Below are positions 1-8,935 of a DNA stretch of 64,000 nt, piece after piece. Source of the stretch: Enterococcus sp. BWB1-3 (GTDB taxonomy: Bacteria > Bacillota > Bacilli > Lactobacillales > Enterococcaceae); NCBI RefSeq assembly GCF_016745275.1, contig NZ_JADOEP010000020.1:1-64000 (forward strand). The letters run 5' to 3'. The notes under the pieces are model-generated. The model saw only the letters and a program-made list of their open reading frames with translations. It was not told where the DNA came from and made no database searches. A program made the position numbers and the translations under genes. Position 1 is the first letter of the stretch. Each line of letters starts with the position of its first letter.

Positions 1-130
1 GAGTCGTGAGTAATTGTGGTGCTAGCGGGAGACCTTTCTTCAGTGGGCCTTTCAGGCTCTGGCCGGTAATAGAGGCTTTCAGCCGCAGAGCAAACCTCCA
101 GTTCACACTGGAGGTTTTGATTTCAGAGTA
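1..130 (+). ncRNA. Unassigned structured RNA or leader end with intrinsic terminator
   Basis: The first 120 bases are GC-rich for this window and contain several short complementary arms. They end in a clean terminator hairpin at 92-118 (AAACCTCCAGT paired with ACTGGAGGTTTT, four-base loop). This looks like the 3' part of a leader RNA or small RNA that starts before the window. The GGGAGACC and GCAGAGCAAACC stretches faintly recall glycine-riboswitch core motifs, but I could not fit a known class and no plus-strand gene follows. Confidence 0.3.
92..118 (+). terminator. Intrinsic terminator
   Basis: An 11-bp perfect stem with a four-base loop runs into TTTT. It closes the structured segment at the left window edge. 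Confidence 0.6.
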
Positions 131-132
131 AA

Positions 133-491
133 ATAACCTATCGTTCTCTGTTAAGATTAAGTCACTACACAAAAAAACAGAAGGGAACGACAGACCATAT
201 CTCGTGATATCAAAAAAATACTCAAATTTAACTATTTTAAACATTCATCAAGAACAATACCAGGGGGCTCAAACAACTGTCAAGCAGGAACTTAGCGGAC
301 AATCGGTACATCTCGGTTCGTTACGGCAGAAAGCTTTTGATTCTTCTGTATTTTTTCTCCAAAGTCATTTTGCGGGTTTCATTAGCTGGAGAGATTTTTT
401 GATCTTCTTTATCATGTGCAACACGTTGTGTTGGGGAAATAATAATCTGAACATTCAGGACTTTCTTCAAGTAGTCTTTTCCATAGTCAAT
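133..491. other. Intergenic, probable transposase debris
   Basis: No credible intact gene is visible. A plus-strand open frame at 204-533 has no ribosome binding site and no family resemblance. Read on the minus strand, the stretch has scattered short open segments with Cys pairs directly after the ISL3-like fragment at 492-632. It is probably more of the same decayed element, but I cannot align it to a family by eye. Confidence 0.3.
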
Positions 492-632
492 TTAGCTTTT
501 AAACAAAGGACAGGCAGCAATCTGTCGATTTGACGAAACACAAATAGTAAAAGCAAAAGCATCTTCAATTAGTTCATGTCCGATGTAAGTCGTATGGTCG
601 TCCAATAGCTTTATCAATTCGTCCAAGATCAT
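492..632 (-). pseudogene. ISL3-family transposase, N-terminal fragment
   Basis: This is a 46-residue minus-strand frame with a GGAGAG site directly before its ATG. The residues DELIKLLDDHTTYIGHELI followed by SSNRQIAACP resemble the N-terminus of ISL3-group transposases, which begin with a short helix, then an SNR segment and a CPxC zinc motif. Here the second Cys of the zinc motif is replaced (CPLF) and a stop follows at once. It is a dead fragment. The family assignment rests on remembered motif pattern only. Confidence 0.4.
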
Positions 633-882
633 TCTCTCCGGTACTGTTTTATTACTCTATGTTCACCGCCTTTGAGCAAGAAAGTCAACTCACTTTGGAA
701 AAAACCGCGTTTATTCTGCCACAAAAAATAGCATTACTTTCTAAAAGCAGATAAGTGTCGGCTTATTTAGCTTGTCAAAAAATGATCAGTTTTTCAAATG
801 GTCCTGCTTATTTTCGATTTTTTCTATTTCTCAATAACCTGCTGAATTCCTTACTTTGATGACATTGCAGTCCCAATCTTCA

Positions 883-1983
883 CTAAAAAACCCAACGTTT
901 TCTTTTTAAAACAAAATAGGAAACAAGTAGTATAGCTAAGCAATAGCTCAAAATAATACCTGCTGAAAATGGAAAGGAAATCGTTGTTCCTATAGGCTCT
1001 GTATATCCTGAGCCGCCAACTACAATGTTGGGAAAATTAACGTGAGAAGTAATCAGAAAATCATTTTTAAATGGTGAAAATTCAGCGCCCAAAATCAAAA
1101 AGAACAGCATTGACATATTTACAGCACTATTCCCTGTGAACAGCGAAATCAGAAAGCTTAGGCAAGAAAAGAAGAGCAACCACAAGCTAAACAAAACGAA
1201 AATGCGTAATAAATACACAGAAAGTGTGATAAGTTCGGCTTCACCATTGTTAGTAATAATCCCAACTGGATAATCCAGTGAACCTGTTCCTTCAAAAGCG
1301 CTAAAGATTAGGAAGACAATAACGAAAAGGAACAGTGTCCCTAAAAAAGTATATATGAATCCTGATGCTATTTTGATGAACATCTTCTTTAAAGGAGAAA
1401 CAGGGAGTACATTATAAAATGAAATCGTGTACTTCCTTTTTTCTAAAGTCATTATTCCTGAAATGATCAAACCAATAAATATAAAGAAAAAAGTATAAGG
1501 GAGACCGTATGATACCGTCATATGCAGATAATTCAGACCAGGCATTTTCGTTTTATTGTAGTCAACTTGTGTAATCTGATTTTCAATTAAAAAGTGTAAC
1601 TCTTTCACTGTCTTCTCTTGTTCCACTAACGGCCTTCCGTATAATTTGCCTGAAAGTGTATCCTCCAAATTTTTCATTTCTAATTCATATTCTGTTTTTA
1701 CTAATGCTTCCTTATCCCCCTGCTCTATCGCCTCAAGCATTGATTCTAAACGATGATTCACTTCCTTTAAATCTTTAACAAGAGTACTTGCTTCCGGGGT
1801 ATCTGCTAATTGATTGATATTCTCCTTATTTTGTTTCAGCACGCTTTTAAGCTGAACAGCTTGAAATTGGTCATTCAAAGTATCTCTTGAAAAAACTGGT
1901 GATAATAACATCAAAAAGAAGAGCGCCAGAAGAAAATAAAAACTCTTTTCTTTTAATATTTTTCTAATTTCAAAAATGAACAT
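883..1983 (-). CDS. ABC-2 type exporter permease
   Basis: This 366-residue membrane protein has one N-terminal helix, a large extracytoplasmic segment of about 140 residues (roughly 30-165, Lys/Glu-rich) and five or six further helices. This is the usual plan of ABC-2 permeases that pair with a separate ATPase. It starts one base after the stop of the ATPase gene, so the two are translationally linked. The substrate is unknown; bacteriocin or peptide export and self-protection are common roles for such pairs. Downstream of it lies decayed transposase sequence, so it is the end of the unit. Confidence 0.75.
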   Translation of the reverse strand: MFIFEIRKILKEKSFYFLLALFFLMLLSPVFSRDTLNDQFQAVQLKSVLKQNKENINQLADTPEASTLVKDLKEVNHRLESMLEAIEQGDKEALVKTEYELEMKNLEDTLSGKLYGRPLVEQEKTVKELHFLIENQITQVDYNKTKMPGLNYLHMTVSYGLPYTFFFIFIGLIISGIMTLEKRKYTISFYNVLPVSPLKKMFIKIASGFIYTFLGTLFLFVIVFLIFSAFEGTGSLDYPVGIITNNGEAELITLSVYLLRIFVLFSLWLLFFSCLSFLISLFTGNSAVNMSMLFFLILGAEFSPFKNDFLITSHVNFPNIVVGGSGYTEPIGTTISFPFSAGIILSYCLAILLVSYFVLKRKRWVF

Positions 1984-1984
1984 G

Positions 1985-2677
1985 CTACAAGCGCCCCTTT
2001 CCTTGAAAAATAAGCTTGTATTCTTCTTCGAGATGAGTTAGTTGTTTCACTACACGAGCAATCTTTTTATTTTTCATAAAAACAACTCTCGAACAGGTTC
2101 TTTCCAAGTTAAATAAATCGTGTGAGGAAAGAAGAATAATTTTATTTTCTTCACTCAGTCTTTTTAAGCAGTTATTGACGATTTCCACACTAGTTGGGTC
2201 TAAACCATTAAGCGGTTCATCAAATAGCAAAACAGTTGCATTACTAGCTAGATACATGCCAATCAATAGATGCTGCTTCATACCTAGTGACAGCTTTTTA
2301 ACGGGTTTATCTGCATAGTCTGTCATTTGTAACAAGGTCAAAATTTTGTCAACCTCATCTTTCCCTTTCCAGATATGGTTTACATAATTTAAATGTTCTC
2401 TTGCTGTTAAATTTTCATATAAATTGTCTACACCTTCAATAAAGAATATATTGCCCAGATACATTTTTCGGTTTGTTTCCAAATCAAAATGGGAGAGTAC
2501 GATTCGCCCTTGTTCAATTGGCAATAATGTACCGATGGTTTTAAATAAGGTGGTTTTACCAGTACCATTAGGTGCAACGACACCCAGTACTTCACCAGAA
2601 GTCACTTGAAGACATAAATGTTCAATAATTTTCTCTTTTCCAATTTTCACCGTAAGATTCTCAATAATCAACTCCAT
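1985..2677 (-). CDS. ABC transporter ATP-binding protein
   Basis: This 230-residue cytoplasmic ATPase shows Walker A (PNGTGKTTL, about residue 37), the LSLGMKQ signature (about 130), and Walker B with D-loop (VLLFDEPLNGLDP, about 150). It is followed by the SSHD switch His. It energises the permease encoded immediately downstream. An ATACCTCC complement before the ATG provides a strong ribosome binding site. Its promoter region (2690-2786) is shared with a divergent secreted-protein gene, which suggests that the exporter may handle or protect against that product; this is inference from position only. Confidence 0.85.
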   Translation of the reverse strand: MELIIENLTVKIGKEKIIEHLCLQVTSGEVLGVVAPNGTGKTTLFKTIGTLLPIEQGRIVLSHFDLETNRKMYLGNIFFIEGVDNLYENLTAREHLNYVNHIWKGKDEVDKILTLLQMTDYADKPVKKLSLGMKQHLLIGMYLASNATVLLFDEPLNGLDPTSVEIVNNCLKRLSEENKIILLSSHDLFNLERTCSRVVFMKNKKIARVVKQLTHLEEEYKLIFQGKGRL

Positions 2678-2786
2678 AAAATACCTCCATTTTGTACTAT
2701 TTCATTAAAAAAATTATTAACAATTAGACATTTTTTTGTTATTGTACTATAAAAGAGTTCAAAAAAATGTTTAGAAAGAATTTTTT

Positions 2787-3157
2787 ATGAAAAAGTTATC
2801 ACATCATTTTGTTTATTCGTTATCAGCTTTTCTTGTTTTAGTCTAGGTCTATATTCTGCTTCAGCTGCAGAAACGAATGAGACAGCAATATCAAACCATT
2901 TAGAGGGAAATGACGCACTAACAGAAATACTTGGTAATTTTGAGCCAAAAACACGAGCCTACGTAGAATCCGTACCTAACATTGCTGATCAGATCTTGTA
3001 CAATGGGAGAGATTGGTCTTCATTACTAAACATTCAATGGCGATCTTTAAGCTTTAGAAATGGCTATACCAGGTCATTTTATGAAAGAAAGGCTTCCTCC
3101 TATGTATTTCCTAACCATAGAAGATACCACTGGGCATTTACGTATCAAACCTATTAA
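2787..3157 (+). pseudogene. Small secreted protein, frameshifted in a poly-A run
   Basis: The ATG at 2787 opens MKKLSHHFVYS and stops after 19 codons at TAG. One extra A in the AAAAA run after the ATG would give MKKVITSFCLFVISFSCFSL, continuing to GLYSASAAETNET and an open frame to TAA at 3155-3157, about 123 residues. That product has a textbook signal peptide with a cleavage site near SAA-ETN and a tyrosine- and arginine-rich C-terminus. A terminator follows at 3177. The divergent ABC exporter suggests an exported or antimicrobial-type peptide, but I recognise no family. The frame could be truly broken, phase-variable, or a homopolymer read error. Confidence 0.55.
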
Positions 3158-3176
3158 AATCATCTTATAAATTCAT

Positions 3177-3224
3177 AAAACCAGTGAACGAAATTTTTAC
3201 TAGAAATTTTATTCACTGGTTTTA
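3177..3224 (+). terminator. Intrinsic terminator after secreted-protein gene
   Basis: AAAACCAGTGAA (3177-3188) pairs with TTCACTGGTTTT (3212-3223), with a second smaller complementary pair (AAATTTTTA / AGAAATTTT) inside the loop. Confidence 0.7.
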
Positions 3225-3557
3225 TCCTTGATGTTGCGTTAAACTATTCACTATCCAAAAACAAAAAAAATCCTTTATAATGAATCTCGGATGACTTATC
3301 CTAGTGCTCTGACCAAATTATATTAAGAGATCGTTCATAAATGATATTCAATGATAGAAAATTTTAACTTGTATGCTTTAACAACAAGAACGAGCAGCCT
3401 CAAAAGCAACTGGGGAATTACCAGCTGTTTCTATAATTTTTACAGCTAGTTTGACTCCAGTTAGGGATGAAATCGGCGTTTTTTGCCGAGTTGCTCCCGT
3501 GCTGTCTGCACATTTCTTGGGTTAGAAGCATCATTTAATTTTAAGGTGGTCAACATA
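3225..3557. other. Intergenic with repeat debris
   Basis: No gene is seen. Positions 3354-3400 resemble 25624-25670 (both end in AAGAACGAGCAGCC), and 3515-3572 resemble the right end of the dispersed repeat described at 20998-21467 (TTAGAAGCAT, then GGTCAACATACTAG). Confidence 0.4.
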
Positions 3558-3818
3558 CTAGACCGATATATAGGAGGGAACCAGTTCCTGAGTCAACCAA
3601 CAGGCAGAAAGATTTTCTTTGGCTAACTGCTGGATTTTCCGACTACTGAAGACACTGCGGGTGTAAGCGAATAAAAGTAATTTCAACATAGCGTTCAGGT
3701 CATACTCTCTGGGTCTGCCAAACAGATAAGGTTCAGAAATTTGGAGAGCTTCAACGAGGTCGTTAATGAACCCTGCGGTATTATTTTTTGATGGAACATA
3801 AAAAGTGAATAGTTCCAA
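3558..3818 (-). pseudogene. IS1182-family transposase, N-terminal fragment
   Basis: This 86-residue frame contains the characteristic IS1182-group N-terminal block: GRPREYDLNAMLKLLLFAY, then SSRKIQQLAKENLSACWLT. Intact family members are over 450 residues and continue with a DDE nuclease domain; here the frame stops soon after WLT. The sequence just beyond the break matches the end of a dispersed repeat, which may be what interrupted it. Confidence 0.65.
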
Positions 3819-3910
3819 AGTAAGTTGATTGCATGTTAGAATCAGTATGCATTTGTTTTAGTCCTTTCTAGGTAGAGTACAGGGACAATCTGTACTCTTT
3901 TATTTTACCT

Positions 3911-3954
3911 AAAAACACCAATGAACCCTATTCAGGTATTTCATTGGTGTTTTT
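3911..3954 (-). terminator. Bidirectional terminator after ylbL operon
   Basis: AAAAACACCAATGA pairs with TCATTGGTGTTTTT around a 16-base loop. It lies 40 bases beyond the ylbL stop and is symmetrical enough to work in both directions. Confidence 0.7.
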
Positions 3955-3992
3955 CTATGGACTTATTGTATAGACTCGTTTGCGTATTGGGC

Positions 3993-4991
3993 TTACTGAG
4001 TTTCTTTTAAATAACTGATGATATCCTGCAGATTATTTACCGGAACGATTTCCATATCCGACTGCAAAAAATCTCTTGTTCTCACTGCTTCAGCATAATT
4101 TGACTCCGAGGTCACATCAAGGTCTGCCCAGTCAGGAACAAAGAAGATTTCAGCCCTTGCGGAGTGAGAAGCCGCTACTTTTTGTGAAATCCCGCCAACC
4201 TGACCTATTAGTCCTGATTCTTCAATCGTGCCAGTTCCGGCAATCGTTCGGCCTTGCAGCAAGTCCTGACCGGTAAGCTGCTGATAGATACTCAATGTAA
4301 GCATTGCTCCTGCCGAAGGTCCGCCAAAGCCTTTTGAATCAATCATAACTGATGGTGTTTTTTCCTCGATAGCCAGCACAGCACTTAACAAATACCCTTC
4401 CAGCTCTGTTTTTTCCACAGTTAAATCTACTGTTTCTCCATTTCTGATAACAGTTAGCTTGGTCTCTCCCGCGCGAAGCAGTTCTGGTAGAGCAGAGAGT
4501 ATTTCCTGCGAAAACGGTTCATCATTCACCGCTGTCAAAATATCATTGACTCGTAAATCATCTAAGCTTGAAGCCTCCCGATTGACTGCCATAATCCTTA
4601 TGCCTACAGCTTTCAGTTCATTTTCAATCTGAGCTGCCCGATAAGCTTCAACGATCGCTTTTTGCTGAGAGTTCGCCATAAAGGCTCGTTGGATATCCTG
4701 GTTATCTCTCCCCATGATCCCCTGATTCGTGTAATCTGTTTTCACATCCGAATAATAAGAGACCAGAGCTGCCAGATAGCTGGCTAACGTCGCTTGACGT
4801 CGTCTGACTGTAGTGACAAAGGCCTTCCCTTCTGTCGTTTCCGGTGTATTTGCTACAGAAACCATCTGAACGGCATCTCCCAAAGGTCCAGGTTTCAGTA
4901 TATATCGGTTGGGCAATTTAAAAAAGAAGATAAAATAAACAGCAGCCAAGCCGATAATAGTGATGATTATGTATTTTTTATTTATTTTCAT
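3993..4991 (-). CDS. ylbL: YlbL/SepM-like membrane-anchored Lon-type protease with PDZ domain
   Basis: This 332-residue protein has an N-terminal membrane anchor (about residues 7-24), a PDZ domain (about 115-195) and a Lon-type S16 protease domain (about 200-330). The Ser-Lys dyad is visible as S226 in GGPSAGA and K271 in GGISQK. Length and order match B. subtilis YlbL and streptococcal SepM, which cleave proteins or peptides at the outer membrane face. It is the last gene of a five-gene minus-strand operon and starts 10 bases after the alarmone-synthetase stop. The usual neighbours (coaD, rsmD) are absent, so this may be a second paralogue. Confidence 0.85.
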   Translation of the reverse strand: MKINKKYIIITIIGLAAVYFIFFFKLPNRYILKPGPLGDAVQMVSVANTPETTEGKAFVTTVRRRQATLASYLAALVSYYSDVKTDYTNQGIMGRDNQDIQRAFMANSQQKAIVEAYRAAQIENELKAVGIRIMAVNREASSLDDLRVNDILTAVNDEPFSQEILSALPELLRAGETKLTVIRNGETVDLTVEKTELEGYLLSAVLAIEEKTPSVMIDSKGFGGPSAGAMLTLSIYQQLTGQDLLQGRTIAGTGTIEESGLIGQVGGISQKVAASHSARAEIFFVPDWADLDVTSESNYAEAVRTRDFLQSDMEIVPVNNLQDIISYLKETQ

Positions 4992-5001
4992 GTTACACCT
5001 C

Positions 5002-5649
5002 TTATCCTGATAAAGACGAATGATTAAACAATGTGATTCTATCTCTTAAATGCAGCATCTCTTTATCCAGCAAGTGTGCCGTCTCTGAACAATGCTTCAG
5101 CTCTTGAATCAGCGTCATGTCTTTGTATTCATTTTTATATTTTAATTCATGCTCAAGATTTGCCCAGAAATCCATTGCTGCAGTACGAATTTGAACCTCC
5201 ACATTCACCTTTTTTTTCATTGTAGATAAAAATACAGGGATCTGCACAATCAAATGAAGACTTCTGTAGCCATTTTCTTTGGGACATTGAATATAGTTTT
5301 TTTCCTTCACAAGAACTACATCATCCTGTCCTAAAAACATCTCTCTAATTCTGTAAACATCATCAATGTAGGAACAAATAATTCGAACACCAGCTCCATC
5401 AAAAATTCCGTTTAAAATACTGTCAGTTGTCACAGGCAGCTTCTTTTTTCGGCATTTTTCAAAAATCGAACTGCTGCTTTTTACTCTGGAGCTTATTCGC
5501 TGTATCGCCGTATGTTCATTCTTCAAAGACAACTCGGCAAGTAATATATTAAACTTCGTTTCGCATTCCTTCATCGCGCACTCAAAAAAAAATTGAGCAT
5601 TGCGAATTTCCATTTGACAATGTGAAAGTGACTGATTCATCGTTTCCAT
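5002..5649 (-). CDS. RelA/SpoT-domain small alarmone synthetase
   Basis: This 215-residue protein is a single synthetase domain without hydrolase, TGS or ACT parts. Visible motifs are the substrate-binding segment RVKSSSSIFEK (about 55-65), GVRIICSYIDDVY (about 87-99), ENGYRSLHL (about 125) and EVQIRTAAMDFWANLEHEL (about 150-168). These are the ATP- and GTP-binding elements of RelQ/RelP-type enzymes that make (p)ppGpp or pGpp. It diverges from typical RelQ at the N-terminus, so it is probably an extra synthetase rather than the housekeeping one. It sits between a membrane carrier and a membrane protease, which is unusual. Confidence 0.8.
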   Translation of the reverse strand: METMNQSLSHCQMEIRNAQFFFECAMKECETKFNILLAELSLKNEHTAIQRISSRVKSSSSIFEKCRKKKLPVTTDSILNGIFDGAGVRIICSYIDDVYRIREMFLGQDDVVLVKEKNYIQCPKENGYRSLHLIVQIPVFLSTMKKKVNVEVQIRTAAMDFWANLEHELKYKNEYKDMTLIQELKHCSETAHLLDKEMLHLRDRITLFNHSSLSG

Positions 5650-5741
5650 CCCTTCTACCTAACAACTCATACTTTTTGCCGGAAAGGCAGGGAGAGCTGC
5701 AACTATCAGCTCTCACCGCATACTATTTTTCGGTTATTCAG

Positions 5742-6947
5742 TTAACCAAGCATCAGTCCGACAATCAATCCTCCTGTAAGTACAGAGGTGACTGTAATCG
5801 TTGAGAATCCTGCCGTTACCATGATCGGAAGTAAATTTTGCTCAATTACAGCAATCTCCTCTTCTGATTCACCTACTGCTGCTGCAGCTTCTTTCGTTAA
5901 GACCATTGTTCCCGGAAAACCAAAGAGTGTCGTCATCCCAACAGCGATAGACAATGGTCCTGAATAGCCGACCGCTTTTCCAAGGAAATAAGAGATTAGG
6001 AAAATTACCAGGACTCCTGCTGCCAGATAGAAAGCAATAGGTCCAACCAGATTAAGAAGATCAGCTGGAACAATATCCGCCAAAGGTCCAAAGGCAATAA
6101 CCATTATTGAAACCATCATCAAACCAAAAGCATCTGTTGATGACAATGCATTGGGCTTCAGTATTTTAAAGTGTCTCAAGATAATACCTAGGAGCAAAGC
6201 AATCACGAAGGTATTAATATTTCCATTCGTCAAATCGCTTAAAAGCCTGGCTACATAAACGGTAGCTCCTAAAATGAATAACGTACCATAGGCAGTCTGA
6301 AGAAATTCCGGAAGAATACTTGTGCTTTGTTCTTTTGTATTTTCCTTCACTTCATTTTCATAGAACGTCAGGTTTCCTTTACGATACTCTCCCTGCACCC
6401 GTGTAGCTTCTTTCTTTAAAATATTTGCAGTTACTAAAAATCCGACCAGATTCTTTAGATTGAGAATCAGCAGAGGGAAAACCGCTAAAAGGTATCCCGA
6501 CAGCAGACCTAAATCTCCTCCAGCGCTCATAATCTCTGTAACTTTTTCCTGAACCATCAGAATGGACAACGTTCCGCCGGTAATCGCTGCTGTTCCGGCA
6601 ACTGCAATATTCCGGTCAAAGATTAATTCTCCAATAAAAATCAACACCAGAGACATAACCACTACAGTAATTGAACCGATCACAAAAGTTCGCCACTGCG
6701 CCTTCAAATCTTCAAAGCTCATCATTGTTCCAAGGTGAACAATAATTACGCCCACTACCGCACTCCCCAACCCCAGCAGTCCGGATTGTTGGATCAGATC
6801 ATGAGGCAGCAAGTCTGCAGCAAATCCGATTAGAAAAATCATGGATGCTACAAGCATCATTGAAATCAATGCTTTTGTTTTCGACGAAACCAGTTCCCCC
6901 ACTGTCCAAATTAACATAACAATTGTAAAAGCCAATATTGGTTCCAT
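5742..6947 (-). CDS. GltS-like / DUF819-type multi-spanning carrier
   Basis: This 401-residue, highly hydrophobic protein has roughly 11-12 membrane segments and a central charged cytoplasmic loop (about residues 180-215, RVQGEYRKGN onward). The second half contains glycine- and proline-rich re-entrant-like stretches (GMTTLFGFPGT), as in sodium:glutamate or 2-hydroxycarboxylate-type carriers. Substrate cannot be read from sequence. Co-transcription with an M20 peptidase suggests uptake or efflux of a peptide or amino acid. It starts 21 bases after the YitT-like gene; the gap of about 90 bases to the alarmone-synthetase gene is the widest in the operon. Confidence 0.65.
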   Translation of the reverse strand: MEPILAFTIVMLIWTVGELVSSKTKALISMMLVASMIFLIGFAADLLPHDLIQQSGLLGLGSAVVGVIIVHLGTMMSFEDLKAQWRTFVIGSITVVVMSLVLIFIGELIFDRNIAVAGTAAITGGTLSILMVQEKVTEIMSAGGDLGLLSGYLLAVFPLLILNLKNLVGFLVTANILKKEATRVQGEYRKGNLTFYENEVKENTKEQSTSILPEFLQTAYGTLFILGATVYVARLLSDLTNGNINTFVIALLLGIILRHFKILKPNALSSTDAFGLMMVSIMVIAFGPLADIVPADLLNLVGPIAFYLAAGVLVIFLISYFLGKAVGYSGPLSIAVGMTTLFGFPGTMVLTKEAAAAVGESEEEIAVIEQNLLPIMVTAGFSTITVTSVLTGGLIVGLMLG

Positions 6948-6968
6948 TTTTATTTCCTCCTTTTTCTC

Positions 6969-7808
6969 CTACTGGATTGGATGATACGTAAAGCCCAATC
7001 CATGTACTTCAGCAACATTGTAAGTAATCACAAAGCTGTCCGGATCAATTTGATCAATCACTCTTTTTACTCGAGGATATTCCTGATCTGCAACAACCAT
7101 CAAAATCATTTCTCTGCCTTCATCATCTTTTCCGCCTCGAATATCAAAAATCGTCAACCCACGGTTCATCTCATGCTGAAGTTGTGTTCTCATATCTCCT
7201 GCATGAGACTGACTGATAATCATGATAGCTTTTCTTCGTTTTAAGCCAGTTTCAATATAGGTCATAACAACTGATGTAATTCCTATAGACAGAATGGCAA
7301 AAAGAAACTCCTCAAATCCAAAAACATAAAGACTCATAAAGACAATTACCACATCCGTTAAGAATAGACCCATAGATGTATTTAAACCGAAATATTTTTC
7401 AAAAATCAGTGGCGGGATTGTCGTTCCTCCGCTGGATGCCTGTATTTTGTATAAAAGAGCTACACCTACTGCAAAAATGATGCTTCCAAATATCACTGAT
7501 AATAAACGGTCCGTTGTCAGCATAATCTCAGGAACAACACGTAAAAATAGCGGAAATAATATACTGCCGAACAACGTATTCCAAAAAACTTTTTTTCCAA
7601 GAAAAATTGCAGCAAGTATCAGCAATACCACATTAAATGACAGAACCACCCATGCTCTATTGATTCCAAGCATGTATTCAAGCAAAATCCCAATACCGCT
7701 CACCCCGCCGGCCGCAATATGATGCGGCCCCAGAAACATGTTGATGCTGATTGCCAGCAGCAAAACTGCTGCAGCAATCTTTAAAATTTGTGTTCCCTGC
7801 TTTTTCAT
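6969..7808 (-). CDS. YitT family membrane protein (DUF161/DUF2179)
   Basis: This 279-residue protein has an N-terminal membrane half with five or six helices and the family signature GPHHIAAGGVSGIG, plus SSGGTTIPP in a later loop. A soluble C-terminal DUF2179 domain follows (about residues 195-279, ending GLGFTYHPIQ). The family is widespread in Firmicutes with poorly defined transport roles. I chose the ATG at 7808, which has AGGGG eight bases upstream; an upstream GTG at 7814 would overlap the peptidase stop. Overlap or near-overlap with the peptidase gene implies translational coupling. Confidence 0.85.
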   Translation of the reverse strand: MKKQGTQILKIAAAVLLLAISINMFLGPHHIAAGGVSGIGILLEYMLGINRAWVVLSFNVVLLILAAIFLGKKVFWNTLFGSILFPLFLRVVPEIMLTTDRLLSVIFGSIIFAVGVALLYKIQASSGGTTIPPLIFEKYFGLNTSMGLFLTDVVIVFMSLYVFGFEEFLFAILSIGITSVVMTYIETGLKRRKAIMIISQSHAGDMRTQLQHEMNRGLTIFDIRGGKDDEGREMILMVVADQEYPRVKRVIDQIDPDSFVITYNVAEVHGLGFTYHPIQ

Positions 7809-7810
7809 TG

Positions 7811-8935
7811 TCACACCCCTGTTCTCTCCGGTGACTGCTTAGCCAGCTCCATGACCAGCAAAACTGCCTTTTCCATTTCTGCTACCGGAATATATTCATC
7901 CGTTGTATGGATTTTTTCATAACCTATCGAAAGGTTGACCACACGCTTTCCTTTCTCATTGAAAACATTGGCGTCACTTCCTCCTCCGCTTGTTTCTCTG
8001 ATCACTTCATAACCAAGCGCTTCACCTGCTGACAAAAGCAGCTGCATAACCTTTTCGTCATTATCAACATCAAATCCTGTCGCCATTTTCTTTATGGTGA
8101 TCTCCACTGTTCCACCATGAAGGGAGGCTGCCTGTTCAAACGCTGCAGTCATTTCAGCAATCAGCTCCTCTGCTTTTTCAGGATCGATTGCACGAACTTC
8201 TCCTTTTACCAGAAGCGAGTCCATCACAATATTCGTGGCTTCGCCCCCCTGGATAACTCCTATGTTGGCAGTTGTCCGCTCGTCAATTCTGCCCATTTTT
8301 ATTTTCTTTAATGCATCTGACAAAATTGCCACAGCTGAAACACCCTTTTCAGGCTCAAGTCCCGCATGTGCGGCCTTTCCGGTTATTACAGCGTCATACA
8401 TATAAAGTGTCGGACTGGCAACTGTTACTCGTCCTACAGAACCTCCGCTGTCAAGTACATAGCCGATTTGGGATTTTATTAAATCCATATTCAGCGCAGA
8501 AGAGCCGATCAAGCCGATTTCTTCACCCGGAGACAGGACAAATTCCAAATCACCAGTTTTAATTCCTTCTTCTTTAATCCGCTGAATTGCTTCCAGCATA
8601 ATCGCAATTCCAGCCTTGTCATCTGCTCCAAGAATTGTCTCTCCTTTAGAATAGAGAACGCCGTCTTTCTCGATCATCTCGATACCATTTCCCGGTGTCA
8701 CTGTATCCGTGTGTGAAGAAAACATCAGCGGTTCTTTCCCGACAGCTCCTTTAAGTGTGGCAATCATATTATTTGCACCTAAGCCTGTTGATTCCATACT
8801 CTCATCCTCTGTAACTGTCATTCCAAAGGAGACAAATTTTTCCTTCAAAAATTCATGAACCTTTGCTTCATTTCCTGAAACCGAATCAATTGTTACCAAC
8901 TCTTCAAACGTCCTTACCAATCTTGATGTACTCAT
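7811..8935 (-). CDS. M20 family metallopeptidase, PepT-like
   Basis: This 374-residue dinuclear zinc peptidase shows SHTDTVTP (H75, D77), GADDKAG (bridging D about 105) and GEEIGL (catalytic and metal Glu about 138). The dimerisation insert lies in the middle (AHAGLEPEKG) and SGGGSDANVF and HTTDEYI come late. The pattern is that of the PepT-like/YqjE subgroup of cytoplasmic tripeptide or aminoacyl peptidases. The start at 8935 has GGGAGTG eight bases upstream; a longer TTG-initiated frame reaches 8995 but lacks a site. It is the first gene of the five-gene operon and has a leader of about 190 bases with a promoter at 9132-9160. Confidence 0.85.
   Translation of the reverse strand: MSTSRLVRTFEELVTIDSVSGNEAKVHEFLKEKFVSFGMTVTEDESMESTGLGANNMIATLKGAVGKEPLMFSSHTDTVTPGNGIEMIEKDGVLYSKGETILGADDKAGIAIMLEAIQRIKEEGIKTGDLEFVLSPGEEIGLIGSSALNMDLIKSQIGYVLDSGGSVGRVTVASPTLYMYDAVITGKAAHAGLEPEKGVSAVAILSDALKKIKMGRIDERTTANIGVIQGGEATNIVMDSLLVKGEVRAIDPEKAEELIAEMTAAFEQAASLHGGTVEITIKKMATGFDVDNDEKVMQLLLSAGEALGYEVIRETSGGGSDANVFNEKGKRVVNLSIGYEKIHTTDEYIPVAEMEKAVLLVMELAKQSPERTGV

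Noticed and set aside
1-130. Glycine, cobalamin or guanidine riboswitch
   Set aside because: Short words resemble parts of these, but the conserved cores are not in the right order and no target gene follows, so no class is assigned.
204-533. 109-residue plus-strand open frame
   Set aside because: No ribosome binding site, no family resemblance, and it lies antisense to transposase debris. It is treated as chance.
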